Below, one piece after another: positions 1 through 7,262 of a DNA stretch of 64,000 bases (the stretch's first letter is position 1; every line of letters starts with the position of its first letter). The position numbers and the translations under genes are program-made. The notes beneath the pieces were generated by a model that saw nothing but the letters and a program-made list of their open reading frames with translations, did no database searches and was not told the origin of the DNA. Source of the stretch: Bacillota bacterium (lineage in GTDB: Bacteria; Bacillota; Clostridia; Oscillospirales; Ruminococcaceae); contig JAEWWT010000025.1 in assembly GCA_023396225.1 (NCBI GenBank), positions 1 to 64,000 on the forward strand, written 5' to 3'.

Positions 1-1
1 A

Positions 2-190
2 AAACACGTTGACAGTGTTTTCAGAATTTATATAAAGAGACTATATGACAAGTACCAGGTTTCTGTAATAATGCCTGACCCATTGGATGAAGGATCTGTT
101 TTCTACTTTGATACTATAGATAAATACGAATTTAAAAAAATTGCTAAAAAATTTGCATTGTGGGCATCAAAATTTCCAGTGGTGAAATAA
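2..190 (+). CDS. C-terminal fragment of an unknown protein
   Basis: An open frame runs in from the left edge and stops at 188-190, giving the last 62 residues of a protein whose start lies outside the window. The fragment is Lys/Tyr/Phe-rich (it ends SKFPVVK) and shows no recognisable motif. It is followed by the hairpin at 236-275. Reality of the frame is inferred only from its being open to the window edge and from its ordinary composition. No function can be given. Confidence 0.45.
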   Translation, partial: KHVDSVFRIYIKRLYDKYQVSVIMPDPLDEGSVFYFDTIDKYEFKKIAKKFALWASKFPVVK

Positions 191-221
191 CAAAAATACC
201 TATATAGTAGACAAATAGTAG

Positions 222-275
222 ACAAACAAAAAAACAAAGGGTTTGCAGATTCTATAATGAACCTGCAAACCCTTT
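222..275 (-). terminator. Intrinsic terminator of tRNA-Pro
   Basis: A perfect 13-bp inverted repeat (236-248 with 263-275) is followed on the minus strand by a T-rich tract (complement of 222-235). It sits 17 bases past the tRNA 3' end. The stem could also end the plus-strand gene that stops at 190. Confidence 0.85.
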
Positions 276-291
276 GGCTACGTTGTTTTTC

Positions 292-368
292 TGGTCGAGG
301 TGACAAGATTCGAACTTGCGGCCTCTGCGTCCCGAACGCAGCGCTCTACCAAACTGAGCCACACCTCG
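292..368 (-). tRNA. tRNA-Pro (CGG)
   Basis: The reverse complement folds as a full cloverleaf. The acceptor pairs CGAGGTG with CACCTCG, the anticodon stem CTGCG/CGCAG encloses loop TTCGGGA (anticodon CGG), the T-loop is TTCGAAT, and CCA is encoded at 294-292. Anticodon CGG reads the proline codon CCG. Confidence 0.97.
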
Positions 369-476
369 TATTAAATTTTATTATAGCATATTTATGCCCG
401 AATGTAAAGTGACTTTATGCAAATTGCAATCCTATATATAATGTCATTCTTGTATTAAATTAAATTGTAAATATTC

Positions 477-505
477 TTGTTTTACTATATAGACTGCCAT
501 ATACT
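477..505 (+). promoter_or_regulatory. Candidate glgP promoter
   Basis: TTGTTT (477-482) is spaced 17 bp from TATACT (500-505). It lies about 180 bases before the glgP start in an otherwise featureless, very AT-rich gap (369-685). The -35 is weak and other AT-rich -10-like sequences lie nearer the gene, so this is tentative. Confidence 0.35.
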
Positions 506-685
506 ATTAATAAAAGTTAAAATATAACTTTATTATATAATGCATTTTAATAAAATTAATAAACATTAAAGGTCTTGTTAATTTTATATAAGATTATTAA
601 CAACAATTGTATAATAGTGCAAAAACAATTGATTTATTTATGGAATAGTGGTAAAATATTTATATTATTTACGGAGGTTTTTACT

Positions 686-3040
686 ATGGACAAAGTTGAA
701 TTCTTATCCCGTATCAATACTAATCTTCTTACAGATTACAGAACATCACTTAAAACCGCTTCGCCGAAACAACTGCACAATGCACTCTCAAAGGCTGTAA
801 TGCAGGATATTATTCCTCTCTGGAATCAGACAGAATCCCGCCGCAGTCAGAGCAGACGTGCATATTATCTTTCTGCTGAATTCCTTATGGGGCGTGCGGT
901 TTTCAACAACCTTTACTGTGCAGGACTTTTGGAAGATGCAAAGGAAATTCTCTCCGAAAACGGAGTTGATATAAACTGTCTTGAGGAAGTTGAGGATGCC
1001 GCTCTCGGAAACGGCGGTCTTGGCAGACTTGCTGCATGCTTCCTTGATTCTGCTGCCGCTCTTGATATTCCCCTCGATGGCTACGGAATAAGATACCGTT
1101 ACGGTCTTTTCAAGCAATCTGTATGGAACGGTTTCCAGCAGGAATCTGCTGACTCATGGCTTGACTATGGTGATGCATGGGGTATCCGCTGTGAACAGGA
1201 CTCTGTTAGGGTTGACTTTGCTGACCAGTCTGTAATTGCTGTTCCTTATGATACACCTATAATCGGATATGAAAGAAAAGCTGTAAACACATTGAGATTA
1301 TGGCAGAGCGAACCTGTCAAGGGCTTTGATTTCGGTGCATTCGACAATCAGGATTATATAAAGGCATCAGAAAGTGCTGTTCTTGCAGAAGCTGTAACAG
1401 ACGTACTTTATCCTAACGACAATACAGAAAAAGGACTTAAACTCCGTCTGAAACAGCAGTATTTCTTTGTTTCTGCTTCCGTTCAGGACGTTATCAGAAA
1501 ATACAAGCTTACTCACGGCAATGACTTTTCACACTTTGCAGAGCTTTATGCTCTCCAGCTTAACGATACTCACCCGACCGTTGCTATCCCTGAACTTATC
1601 CGCCTTTTCATGTTCAAGGAGGGTATGTCATTCGGTGACGCATTTAATATAGTACAGAAAACCTGCAACTATACTAACCACACTGTTATGGCAGAGGCCC
1701 TTGAAAAATGGGGGGCAGATCTGTTCCGAAGTGTTCTGCCGACAATTTATGAGATTATTCTAATGATTGACAGCCACCTTGAAAAGCATCTGAAATCTAT
1801 CGGTCAGACAGAAAGTCAGATTGAACAAAAGCGTATTTTTGACGGTGATCGCATTCACATGGCAAGAATGGCTATTTTCGGCTCATCACATATCAACGGT
1901 GTTGCTGAACTTCATACCAATATTCTAAAGAATGATGTCCTCAAAGAATGGTATGAAATTTTTCCAGACAGATTCCAGAACAAGACTAACGGAATTACTC
2001 CGAGAAGATGGCTTGGTCTTTGCAATCCAGAGCTTTCAGCACTTATTACTGAAAAAATCGGAAACGATTGGATTACCGACCTTTCCGAGCTTTCAAAGCT
2101 AAAACAATATGTAAATAACGGGGACACAATCCGTCGCTTTATGGACATCAAAAAGCAGAAAAAGATTGAACTTTGCTCATATATTGCAGAAAAAGAGGGC
2201 GTTATCCTCAACCCTGACTTTATTTTTGACATTCAGGTAAAGCGTCTGCATGAATACAAGCGTCAGCTGCTCAATGCTTTCTCAATCATGGATATATATT
2301 TACGTATAAAAGAAAACAAGCTTCCTGATATTCACCCAACCGCTTTCATTTTCGGCGCAAAGGCTGCCCCTGCATACAGACGTGCAAAGGGCATAATCAA
2401 ATATATAAATGAAGTTGCTAAGCTTGTCAACAACGATCCTGACACAAGGGATAAAATTGCAGTTCTTTTCGTTCAGAACTATAATGTTTCCTATGCTGAA
2501 AAGCTAATTCCGGCTGCTGACATTTCCGAGCAGATTTCAACAGCAGGCCTTGAAGCAAGCGGAACAGGCAATATGAAATTTATGCTCAACGGTGCTGTTA
2601 CTCTAGGAACTTATGACGGCGCAAATGTTGAAATTGTTGAAGAAGCAGGCGGAGAAAATGAATATATTTTTGGCTGCCGTGTTGAAGACATTGAAAAACT
2701 CAAGGCCACATACAAGCCAAAGGAGAAGATTTACTGCACAAACGAACGCATCAAACGTGTTCTAAACACCCTTGTTGACGGAACTTTCAACGATGGTGAC
2801 ACAGGCATGTTTGGTGAACTTTTCAATGCAATCCTTACAGGAACAAGCTGGCATAAGGCTGATAACTACTTCCTGCTTGCAGATTTCGACAGCTATGTAA
2901 ATACAAAGCTAAAGGCACTTTATGACTATAAGCAGAAAGAAAGCTTTGCTAAGAAATGCTGGATGAATATTGCTTCATCAGGTAAATTCTCCTCTGACAG
3001 AACAGTCAGCGAGTATGCTGAACAGCTCTGGAAGCTATAA
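686..3040 (+). CDS. glgP: Glycogen/starch/alpha-glucan phosphorylase
   Basis: Phosphorolyses alpha-1,4-glucan to glucose-1-phosphate in the cytoplasm (GT35 family). The 784-residue product is close to family length. The pyridoxal-phosphate site EASGTGNMKFMLNGA is intact, with the cofactor lysine at residue 631, and the N-terminal half carries RRAYYLSAEFLMGR, NGGLGRLAACFLDS and QLNDTHPT. The ATG at 686 is preferred because ACGGAGG lies 9 bases upstream; the frame is open 37 codons further back, but that stretch looks non-coding. No other glycogen genes are adjacent, so it is probably transcribed alone. A weak hairpin follows at 3053. Confidence 0.96.
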   Translation: MDKVEFLSRINTNLLTDYRTSLKTASPKQLHNALSKAVMQDIIPLWNQTESRRSQSRRAYYLSAEFLMGRAVFNNLYCAGLLEDAKEILSENGVDINCLEEVEDAALGNGGLGRLAACFLDSAAALDIPLDGYGIRYRYGLFKQSVWNGFQQESADSWLDYGDAWGIRCEQDSVRVDFADQSVIAVPYDTPIIGYERKAVNTLRLWQSEPVKGFDFGAFDNQDYIKASESAVLAEAVTDVLYPNDNTEKGLKLRLKQQYFFVSASVQDVIRKYKLTHGNDFSHFAELYALQLNDTHPTVAIPELIRLFMFKEGMSFGDAFNIVQKTCNYTNHTVMAEALEKWGADLFRSVLPTIYEIILMIDSHLEKHLKSIGQTESQIEQKRIFDGDRIHMARMAIFGSSHINGVAELHTNILKNDVLKEWYEIFPDRFQNKTNGITPRRWLGLCNPELSALITEKIGNDWITDLSELSKLKQYVNNGDTIRRFMDIKKQKKIELCSYIAEKEGVILNPDFIFDIQVKRLHEYKRQLLNAFSIMDIYLRIKENKLPDIHPTAFIFGAKAAPAYRRAKGIIKYINEVAKLVNNDPDTRDKIAVLFVQNYNVSYAEKLIPAADISEQISTAGLEASGTGNMKFMLNGAVTLGTYDGANVEIVEEAGGENEYIFGCRVEDIEKLKATYKPKEKIYCTNERIKRVLNTLVDGTFNDGDTGMFGELFNAILTGTSWHKADNYFLLADFDSYVNTKLKALYDYKQKESFAKKCWMNIASSGKFSSDRTVSEYAEQLWKL

Positions 3041-3052
3041 GACTAAGTTAAG

Positions 3053-3088
3053 AATCATTACCTTTGATTACAAAGTGATTTTTTATTA
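3053..3088 (+). terminator. Probable glgP terminator
   Basis: An interrupted stem (AATCA 3053-3057 with TGATT 3076-3080, and CTTTG with CAAAG inside) is followed by TTTTATTATT, 12 bases after the glgP stop. Confidence 0.5.
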
Positions 3089-3119
3089 TTACAAAAACTT
3101 TACAAATTCGGGAATTTTA

Positions 3120-3148
3120 TTGACTTAAAAAGCTTTTTAATGTATCCT
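3120..3148 (+). promoter_or_regulatory. Candidate promoter for the lipoprotein gene
   Basis: TTGACT (3120-3125) is spaced 17 bp from TATCCT (3143-3148). The spacer contains a short A/T palindrome (AAAAAGCTTTTT). The gene starts about 110 bases downstream. Confidence 0.4.
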
Positions 3149-3260
3149 TGTGTTAATATAACTCAATTTTGAATAAAATAAATAGAATATTTTATCAAGT
3201 TGCTAAATTCGACAAATTATGCAGTAAAAATGTTGTATTATTAAAAAGGATGAATATTAT

Positions 3261-4247
3261 ATGTTCAGGCATAAAAGATTGCTTTTAATATATTGTATTG
3301 CAGCGGTAATGCTTATGACCGCATGCAGCAATGTAAACGATAAAATTTCCGAACCGATAAACAGCGACAGTTCTTCGGTATTCTCTGATCCTGTTGTTGT
3401 CTACGATTCTGCTTCAGGCACTACCTACATATCCGAAGAAACAAAGGAATATTCGGAAAGCACATCAGATATTGACTATACAGTTACTGCTGTTCCCGAA
3501 ACAAGCAGTACACCTTCCGTTGGGACAACCGTTCCCACTAAAGTTACAGAAAACGACAATGTAAACGATAATAATTCAACTAAGACAACAAAGAAAACTA
3601 CAACCAAAACCACTACTGCAAAAACAACCACTGCACAGACTTATACACAGACTACTCCATATATCTATACAACGGTTCCAGTTACTACAACGACCGTTCC
3701 GATGACAACTGTTACTTTTCCTAATGAGGGTGTTTTTGTAAAGTCAAATCTCGGATATAAAATCAAGGCGCCTGAATTTTTAAATGAAGAACAAAGACAG
3801 CTTTTTGCCAACGCCTTTGAATACTCCCATAACCTTGTTTCAGAAGGCTATAGAGGAGAATATTCGGACAAGGAAGTGCTTTCTCTTACCGTAAATGGTA
3901 TCACCTCTAAATACGTTCCCGGAAATGCCGACCTTTTCCCAACATACAACGATTTCAAAAATTTTGTCTACTCAATCTATCCAAAGGACATTGCTGACGG
4001 AGAACTTAAACGTGAAAATTTTATTGACCACAACGGCAAACTTTATGTAAGAGCCAATATATCGGGATATACTATTGATTATTTAGGTCAATCCTTTTCC
4101 CTTGTCACTTCAACGGATGAATACGTTAAATTCAAAATTGAAGCATATTACGGAACACCCGACAATTATACTGTGGACGAAAATTCATACATCATGATTA
4201 ATACCCCTGACGGATGGAGATTTGAGCAGTTCATTTTCTGGTTCTAA
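3261..4247 (+). CDS. Thr-rich lipoprotein of unknown function
   Basis: A secreted, membrane-anchored protein of 328 residues. A lipoprotein signal peptide (KRLLL..., lipobox LMTAC) places the lipidated cysteine at residue 22. Residues about 25-105 are Ser/Thr-rich and acidic. Residues about 110-155 are almost pure Thr/Lys/Pro linker (KTTTKTTTAKTTTA), as in cell-surface proteins of ruminococci. A globular C-terminal domain of about 170 residues follows, which I do not recognise. The start has a modest AAGGATG site. It stands alone between glgP and ymdB. Surface location is well supported; function is unknown. Confidence 0.85.
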   Translation: MFRHKRLLLIYCIAAVMLMTACSNVNDKISEPINSDSSSVFSDPVVVYDSASGTTYISEETKEYSESTSDIDYTVTAVPETSSTPSVGTTVPTKVTENDNVNDNNSTKTTKKTTTKTTTAKTTTAQTYTQTTPYIYTTVPVTTTTVPMTTVTFPNEGVFVKSNLGYKIKAPEFLNEEQRQLFANAFEYSHNLVSEGYRGEYSDKEVLSLTVNGITSKYVPGNADLFPTYNDFKNFVYSIYPKDIADGELKRENFIDHNGKLYVRANISGYTIDYLGQSFSLVTSTDEYVKFKIEAYYGTPDNYTVDENSYIMINTPDGWRFEQFIFWF

Positions 4248-4297
4248 TAATAAATTTTGCATAAGGAGTAAGCTCCCAAAAGAGCATAAATGTATAA

Positions 4298-5065
4298 ATG
4301 AATTTAATGTTTCTTGGCGACATTGTCGGTCCGAACGGATGCGATTTCGTTGCTTCTAAAATCAACACTCTAAAAAAGCATTACGCTATTGACATCACAG
4401 TTATGAACGGAGAAAACAGTGCAAAGGGAAACGGAATATCTCCACAGTCTGCTGATTTTTTGTTTAATCACGGCGCTGATATTATTACAACAGGAAACCA
4501 CTGCTATAAAAGAAAAGAAATTTATGATTACTTCGACAGATCCGATTTTCTTATCAGACCTGCTAATTTTCCGGAGGGTGCTCCGGGAAAAGGGGTCTGT
4601 TTCTACGATATGGGCAGTACAAGCATTGCCTTTGTAAACCTGATGGGGACTGTCTACATGGATGCGCTGGATAATCCTTTTCAGAAGATTGACAGTATCC
4701 TTGAAGAGATTCATACTCCTAATATCTTTGTGGATTTCCATGCGGAAGCTACATCGGAAAAGAAGGCGTTGGGACTTTATCTGGCAGGACGTGTCACCGG
4801 TGTTTTTGGAACACATACTCATGTTCAAACTTCAGATGCTGAAATTCTCAAGGATTACACAGCCTATATCACTGATACGGGAATGTGCGGACCAAAGCTC
4901 TCGGTGCTCGGAGTTAAGGCTGAGCCTGCTATTGAAAAGCTTAGAACACGTTTGCCTGTTAAATTTGAGGAATCTGACGAACCGTGTTTCATAAATTGCG
5001 TTATTGTTGAATTTGACCAAAAAACAGGCAAATCTTTGGCCATTCAATCGCAAATAATTAGTTAG
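4298..5065 (+). CDS. ymdB: YmdB-like metallophosphoesterase (TIGR00282 family)
   Basis: Family members are binuclear-metal phosphodiesterases; Bacillus YmdB hydrolyses cyclic nucleotides and affects biofilm and motility. The family pattern is clear: FLGDIVG at residues 5-11, NGENSAKGNG, TTGNHCYKRKE and GTHTHVQTSD, covering the metal-binding Asp, Asn and His residues. Length 255 is normal. A stop codon sits directly before this ATG, so it is the first possible start. The nearest Shine-Dalgarno (AAGGAG, 4263-4268) is 29 bases away with a small hairpin between. The gene is followed by spoVS, the same order as in Bacillus. Confidence 0.93.
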   Translation: MNLMFLGDIVGPNGCDFVASKINTLKKHYAIDITVMNGENSAKGNGISPQSADFLFNHGADIITTGNHCYKRKEIYDYFDRSDFLIRPANFPEGAPGKGVCFYDMGSTSIAFVNLMGTVYMDALDNPFQKIDSILEEIHTPNIFVDFHAEATSEKKALGLYLAGRVTGVFGTHTHVQTSDAEILKDYTAYITDTGMCGPKLSVLGVKAEPAIEKLRTRLPVKFEESDEPCFINCVIVEFDQKTGKSLAIQSQIIS

Positions 5066-5088
5066 TTACACAATTATATGGAAATATA

Positions 5089-5117
5089 TTGATTTTTGTA
5101 TAATTTGGTGCTATAAT
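5089..5117 (+). promoter_or_regulatory. Sigma-A-type promoter of spoVS
   Basis: TTGATT (5089-5094), a 17-bp spacer and TATAAT (5112-5117) lie about 40 bases before the GGAGGT ribosome site of spoVS. Known spoVS promoters in Bacillus use sigma-H; this one reads as a housekeeping promoter. Confidence 0.7.
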
Positions 5118-5166
5118 ACTATAGTGTGCTAAATCGATCATTTTATTTGACGGAGGTATATTACAA

Positions 5167-5427
5167 ATGGAAGTACTAAAGGTTTCATCACGCTCAACCC
5201 CAAATTCTGTTGCGGGTGCAATCGCAAGTGTTATCAGAGATAACGGTGCTGTTGAAGTACAGGCAGTAGGCGCTGGTGCAGCCAACCAGGCAATTAAAGC
5301 TATCGCCATTGCAAGAGGTTACCTTGCTCCGGTAGGTATTAATCTTATCTGTATTCCTGCTTTTGCCAGTGTTGTTATTGACGGAGAAGACAGAACTGCT
5401 ATGAAGCTTATCTGTGAAATAAGATAA
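5167..5427 (+). CDS. spoVS: Stage V sporulation protein S
   Basis: An 86-residue Alba-like nucleic-acid-binding protein. It is nearly invariant in the family (MEVLKVSSRSTPNSVAGAIA at the start, then RDNGAVEVQAVGAGAANQA). In Bacillus it is needed for spore coat assembly and engulfment-stage development, but it also occurs in non-sporulating Clostridia, so its presence alone does not prove sporulation. A strong GGAGGT site precedes the ATG, a promoter lies at 5089 and a terminator follows. Confidence 0.97.
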   Translation: MEVLKVSSRSTPNSVAGAIASVIRDNGAVEVQAVGAGAANQAIKAIAIARGYLAPVGINLICIPAFASVVIDGEDRTAMKLICEIR

Positions 5428-5432
5428 TACGC

Positions 5433-5464
5433 ATAATGCAGCCCTAATCGGCTGCATTATTTTG
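5433..5464 (+). terminator. spoVS terminator
   Basis: An 11-bp perfect stem (5433-5443 with 5450-5460) with a 6-base loop is followed by TTTTG, 5 bases after the stop. Confidence 0.75.
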
Positions 5465-5604
5465 AATATCAGGTTAAATTTGTGTTTAAATTAGAGAGTA
5501 CGGAATACGCTCTTTTTTATTTTTGTAACGTTCCTTATGTTTATCTGTCTAATATACAGAAACAGTTTTAACTTTATTTATCTGAAAGCACGGTGATAGC
5601 ATTG

Positions 5605-6087
5605 ATGCAAAATGAATTTGACGAAATTTATCAGCTTTATGCTGCTGATGTGTATAAGTTTATCCTTAAATTATGCTGCAATGAGGCTCTTTCTATGGAT
5701 ATACTGCAGAATACCATGCTAAAAGCTATCATGTCAATTGATAAGTTCAAGGGAAACTGTTCTGTAAAAACCTATCTTTGCACTATTGCCCGGAATGAGT
5801 ATTATAATCATATTAGCAAATCCGAATATAAAAATGTTCCTCTTGATGGTGCTGAAAGCTGTTTAGATGAATCCTTTGAGATGAAAATCTGTGACAACGA
5901 ACAGGCCTTGCAGATACATAAGCTTCTCCACCTGCTTGATGAACCATACAAGGAAATTTTTACGCTGAGAGTTTTTGCAGAGTTAAAGTTCAGTGAAATC
6001 GGAAGTATATTTGAGAAAAATGAAAGCTGGGCAAGGGTAACTTTTTTTCGAGCAAAAGAGAAAATAATAAAGCTGATGGAGAAATAA
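5605..6087 (+). CDS. ECF-type RNA polymerase sigma factor
   Basis: A sigma-70 family factor of 160 residues with region 2 (FDEIYQLYAADVYKFILKLC, then DILQNTMLKA) and region 4 (LLDEPYKEIFTLRVFAELKF, then ENESWARVTFFRAKEKI). ATG 5605 is chosen because GGTGAT (5592-5597) pairs with the 16S tail at good spacing; GTG 5593 in the same frame would lack a site. The next gene, 18 bases on, is a zinc-finger anti-sigma protein, so this is a typical sigma/anti-sigma pair responding to an envelope signal. A TGTAAC-N16-TGTCTA sequence upstream (5524-5551) could be an autoregulated ECF promoter. Confidence 0.92.
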   Translation: MQNEFDEIYQLYAADVYKFILKLCCNEALSMDILQNTMLKAIMSIDKFKGNCSVKTYLCTIARNEYYNHISKSEYKNVPLDGAESCLDESFEMKICDNEQALQIHKLLHLLDEPYKEIFTLRVFAELKFSEIGSIFEKNESWARVTFFRAKEKIIKLMEK

Positions 6088-6105
6088 CACGAAAGGAGCT
6101 TGACT

Positions 6106-7227
6106 ATGAAATGTGAAATTATAAGGGATCTTATTCCGCTTTGCAGTGAGGGGCTTTGCAGTGAAGAAAGCAAGAGGGAAGTTGAGGAGCATATCAGCAC
6201 CTGCGCCGAATGTAAGAAGCTTTATGAAAATGTCCCTGTGGGAAATGAGAATTCTGCTGCAACACCATCAGAAGTGCAGACATTCAAAAAGGTTCGCAAT
6301 AAGATGAAGAAAAGCAAGCTGAAAATTGTAATTCTGTCCTTAGTTCTTGTGGTGGTTGTTGGTATTGTTGGGTATCTAACGGTCTGTCAGATTGGAAAAT
6401 TTCATGATTCCAAAAGTTTTGAAACCATTGTGCAGTCAATGGAAGTTCGCAAAATTGCCGGTTATATTGCTGACGGAGATATTGACAGCTATGTTGACAG
6501 TATTTCCGAGGGGACAATTGATGACTTGTACAAGTTTAATTATCTTAATAAAATGAAAGAAATATCCAAAGAAAAGCTTCGTATGTCATATAATGATTTC
6601 ATGAAAACAAGGGAAGTTGATTCAATATCCGTCGATTCTTATTATGTTTCAATGTATTCAGAGAATTCCCATAGCATTTGCAATTCTGTGCTTATTAGAT
6701 TTAAAGACAGCTCTGATATTATTTCTCTAGATTTTGTAAAGGATGTTGACGGGAAATACACTGTTTACAACAATTCTTTGCCTAATGATAAAAACATTAA
6801 CACTTATGTTAATACTATTATTTTTGCAAACAATCCTTATCTTAACACAAAAGGCGTTATTGAAATTGTTATTGTCAAGCCAAATTTCTATGAGAGAAGC
6901 AGACCTGAAGATGTTGCAGATATTATATCAAAACGATTCAACAAAAACTCTCAGGCTAATGTTAATTCTAACCTTATTTCTTTTTATAACAATGGCTTCA
7001 TAGTTGAGAATGCACTTTTCTCAAACCTGAAACTTGATCCTGATAAGAACATGCTTTACTATGGTGTTTCCATTACTGCAAAAGACGACAGTGGTACGGC
7101 TGTTATGATTACAAGGATTTATACCGATGAAAACGGCTTGTATCCGTCTGATAGTGACTACACACATATTTACAGGGATGGTTGTTCAGATAAACTTGTT
7201 TCATCCCTTGAAAAAATATTCGGATAG
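6106..7227 (+). CDS. Zinc-finger (zf-HC2) anti-sigma factor
   Basis: Likely the membrane anti-sigma factor for the sigma gene just upstream. The N-terminal 45 residues form the zinc-binding anti-sigma domain with the HxxxCxxC motif (HISTCAECKKL). A single transmembrane segment follows at about residues 72-95 (IVILSLVLVVVVGIVGYLTV), then an extracytoplasmic region of about 275 residues with no recognised fold that may sense the signal. ATG 6106 has AAAGGAG 7 bases upstream; a TTG two codons earlier is less likely. Function is inferred from domain and position. Confidence 0.88.
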   Translation: MKCEIIRDLIPLCSEGLCSEESKREVEEHISTCAECKKLYENVPVGNENSAATPSEVQTFKKVRNKMKKSKLKIVILSLVLVVVVGIVGYLTVCQIGKFHDSKSFETIVQSMEVRKIAGYIADGDIDSYVDSISEGTIDDLYKFNYLNKMKEISKEKLRMSYNDFMKTREVDSISVDSYYVSMYSENSHSICNSVLIRFKDSSDIISLDFVKDVDGKYTVYNNSLPNDKNINTYVNTIIFANNPYLNTKGVIEIVIVKPNFYERSRPEDVADIISKRFNKNSQANVNSNLISFYNNGFIVENALFSNLKLDPDKNMLYYGVSITAKDDSGTAVMITRIYTDENGLYPSDSDYTHIYRDGCSDKLVSSLEKIFG

Positions 7228-7230
7228 ATA

Positions 7231-7262
7231 AAAAATGGGGAGCGTAATTGCTCCCCATTTTT
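7231..7262. terminator. Bidirectional terminator between the anti-sigma gene and gyrA
   Basis: A 13-bp perfect stem (7231-7243 with 7250-7262) has A5 on the left and T5 or more on the right. It serves the plus-strand anti-sigma gene and the minus-strand gyrA, whose stop is directly adjacent. Confidence 0.9.

Noticed and set aside
103..306. 67-residue minus-strand frame near the left edge
   Set aside because: Overlaps the tRNA-Pro terminator and the end of the plus-strand fragment; no ribosome site.
3570..3720. CRISPR-like or tandem DNA repeat
   Set aside because: The repetitive ACAACT pattern encodes the Thr/Lys linker of the lipoprotein and has no spacers; no CRISPR array is present in the window.
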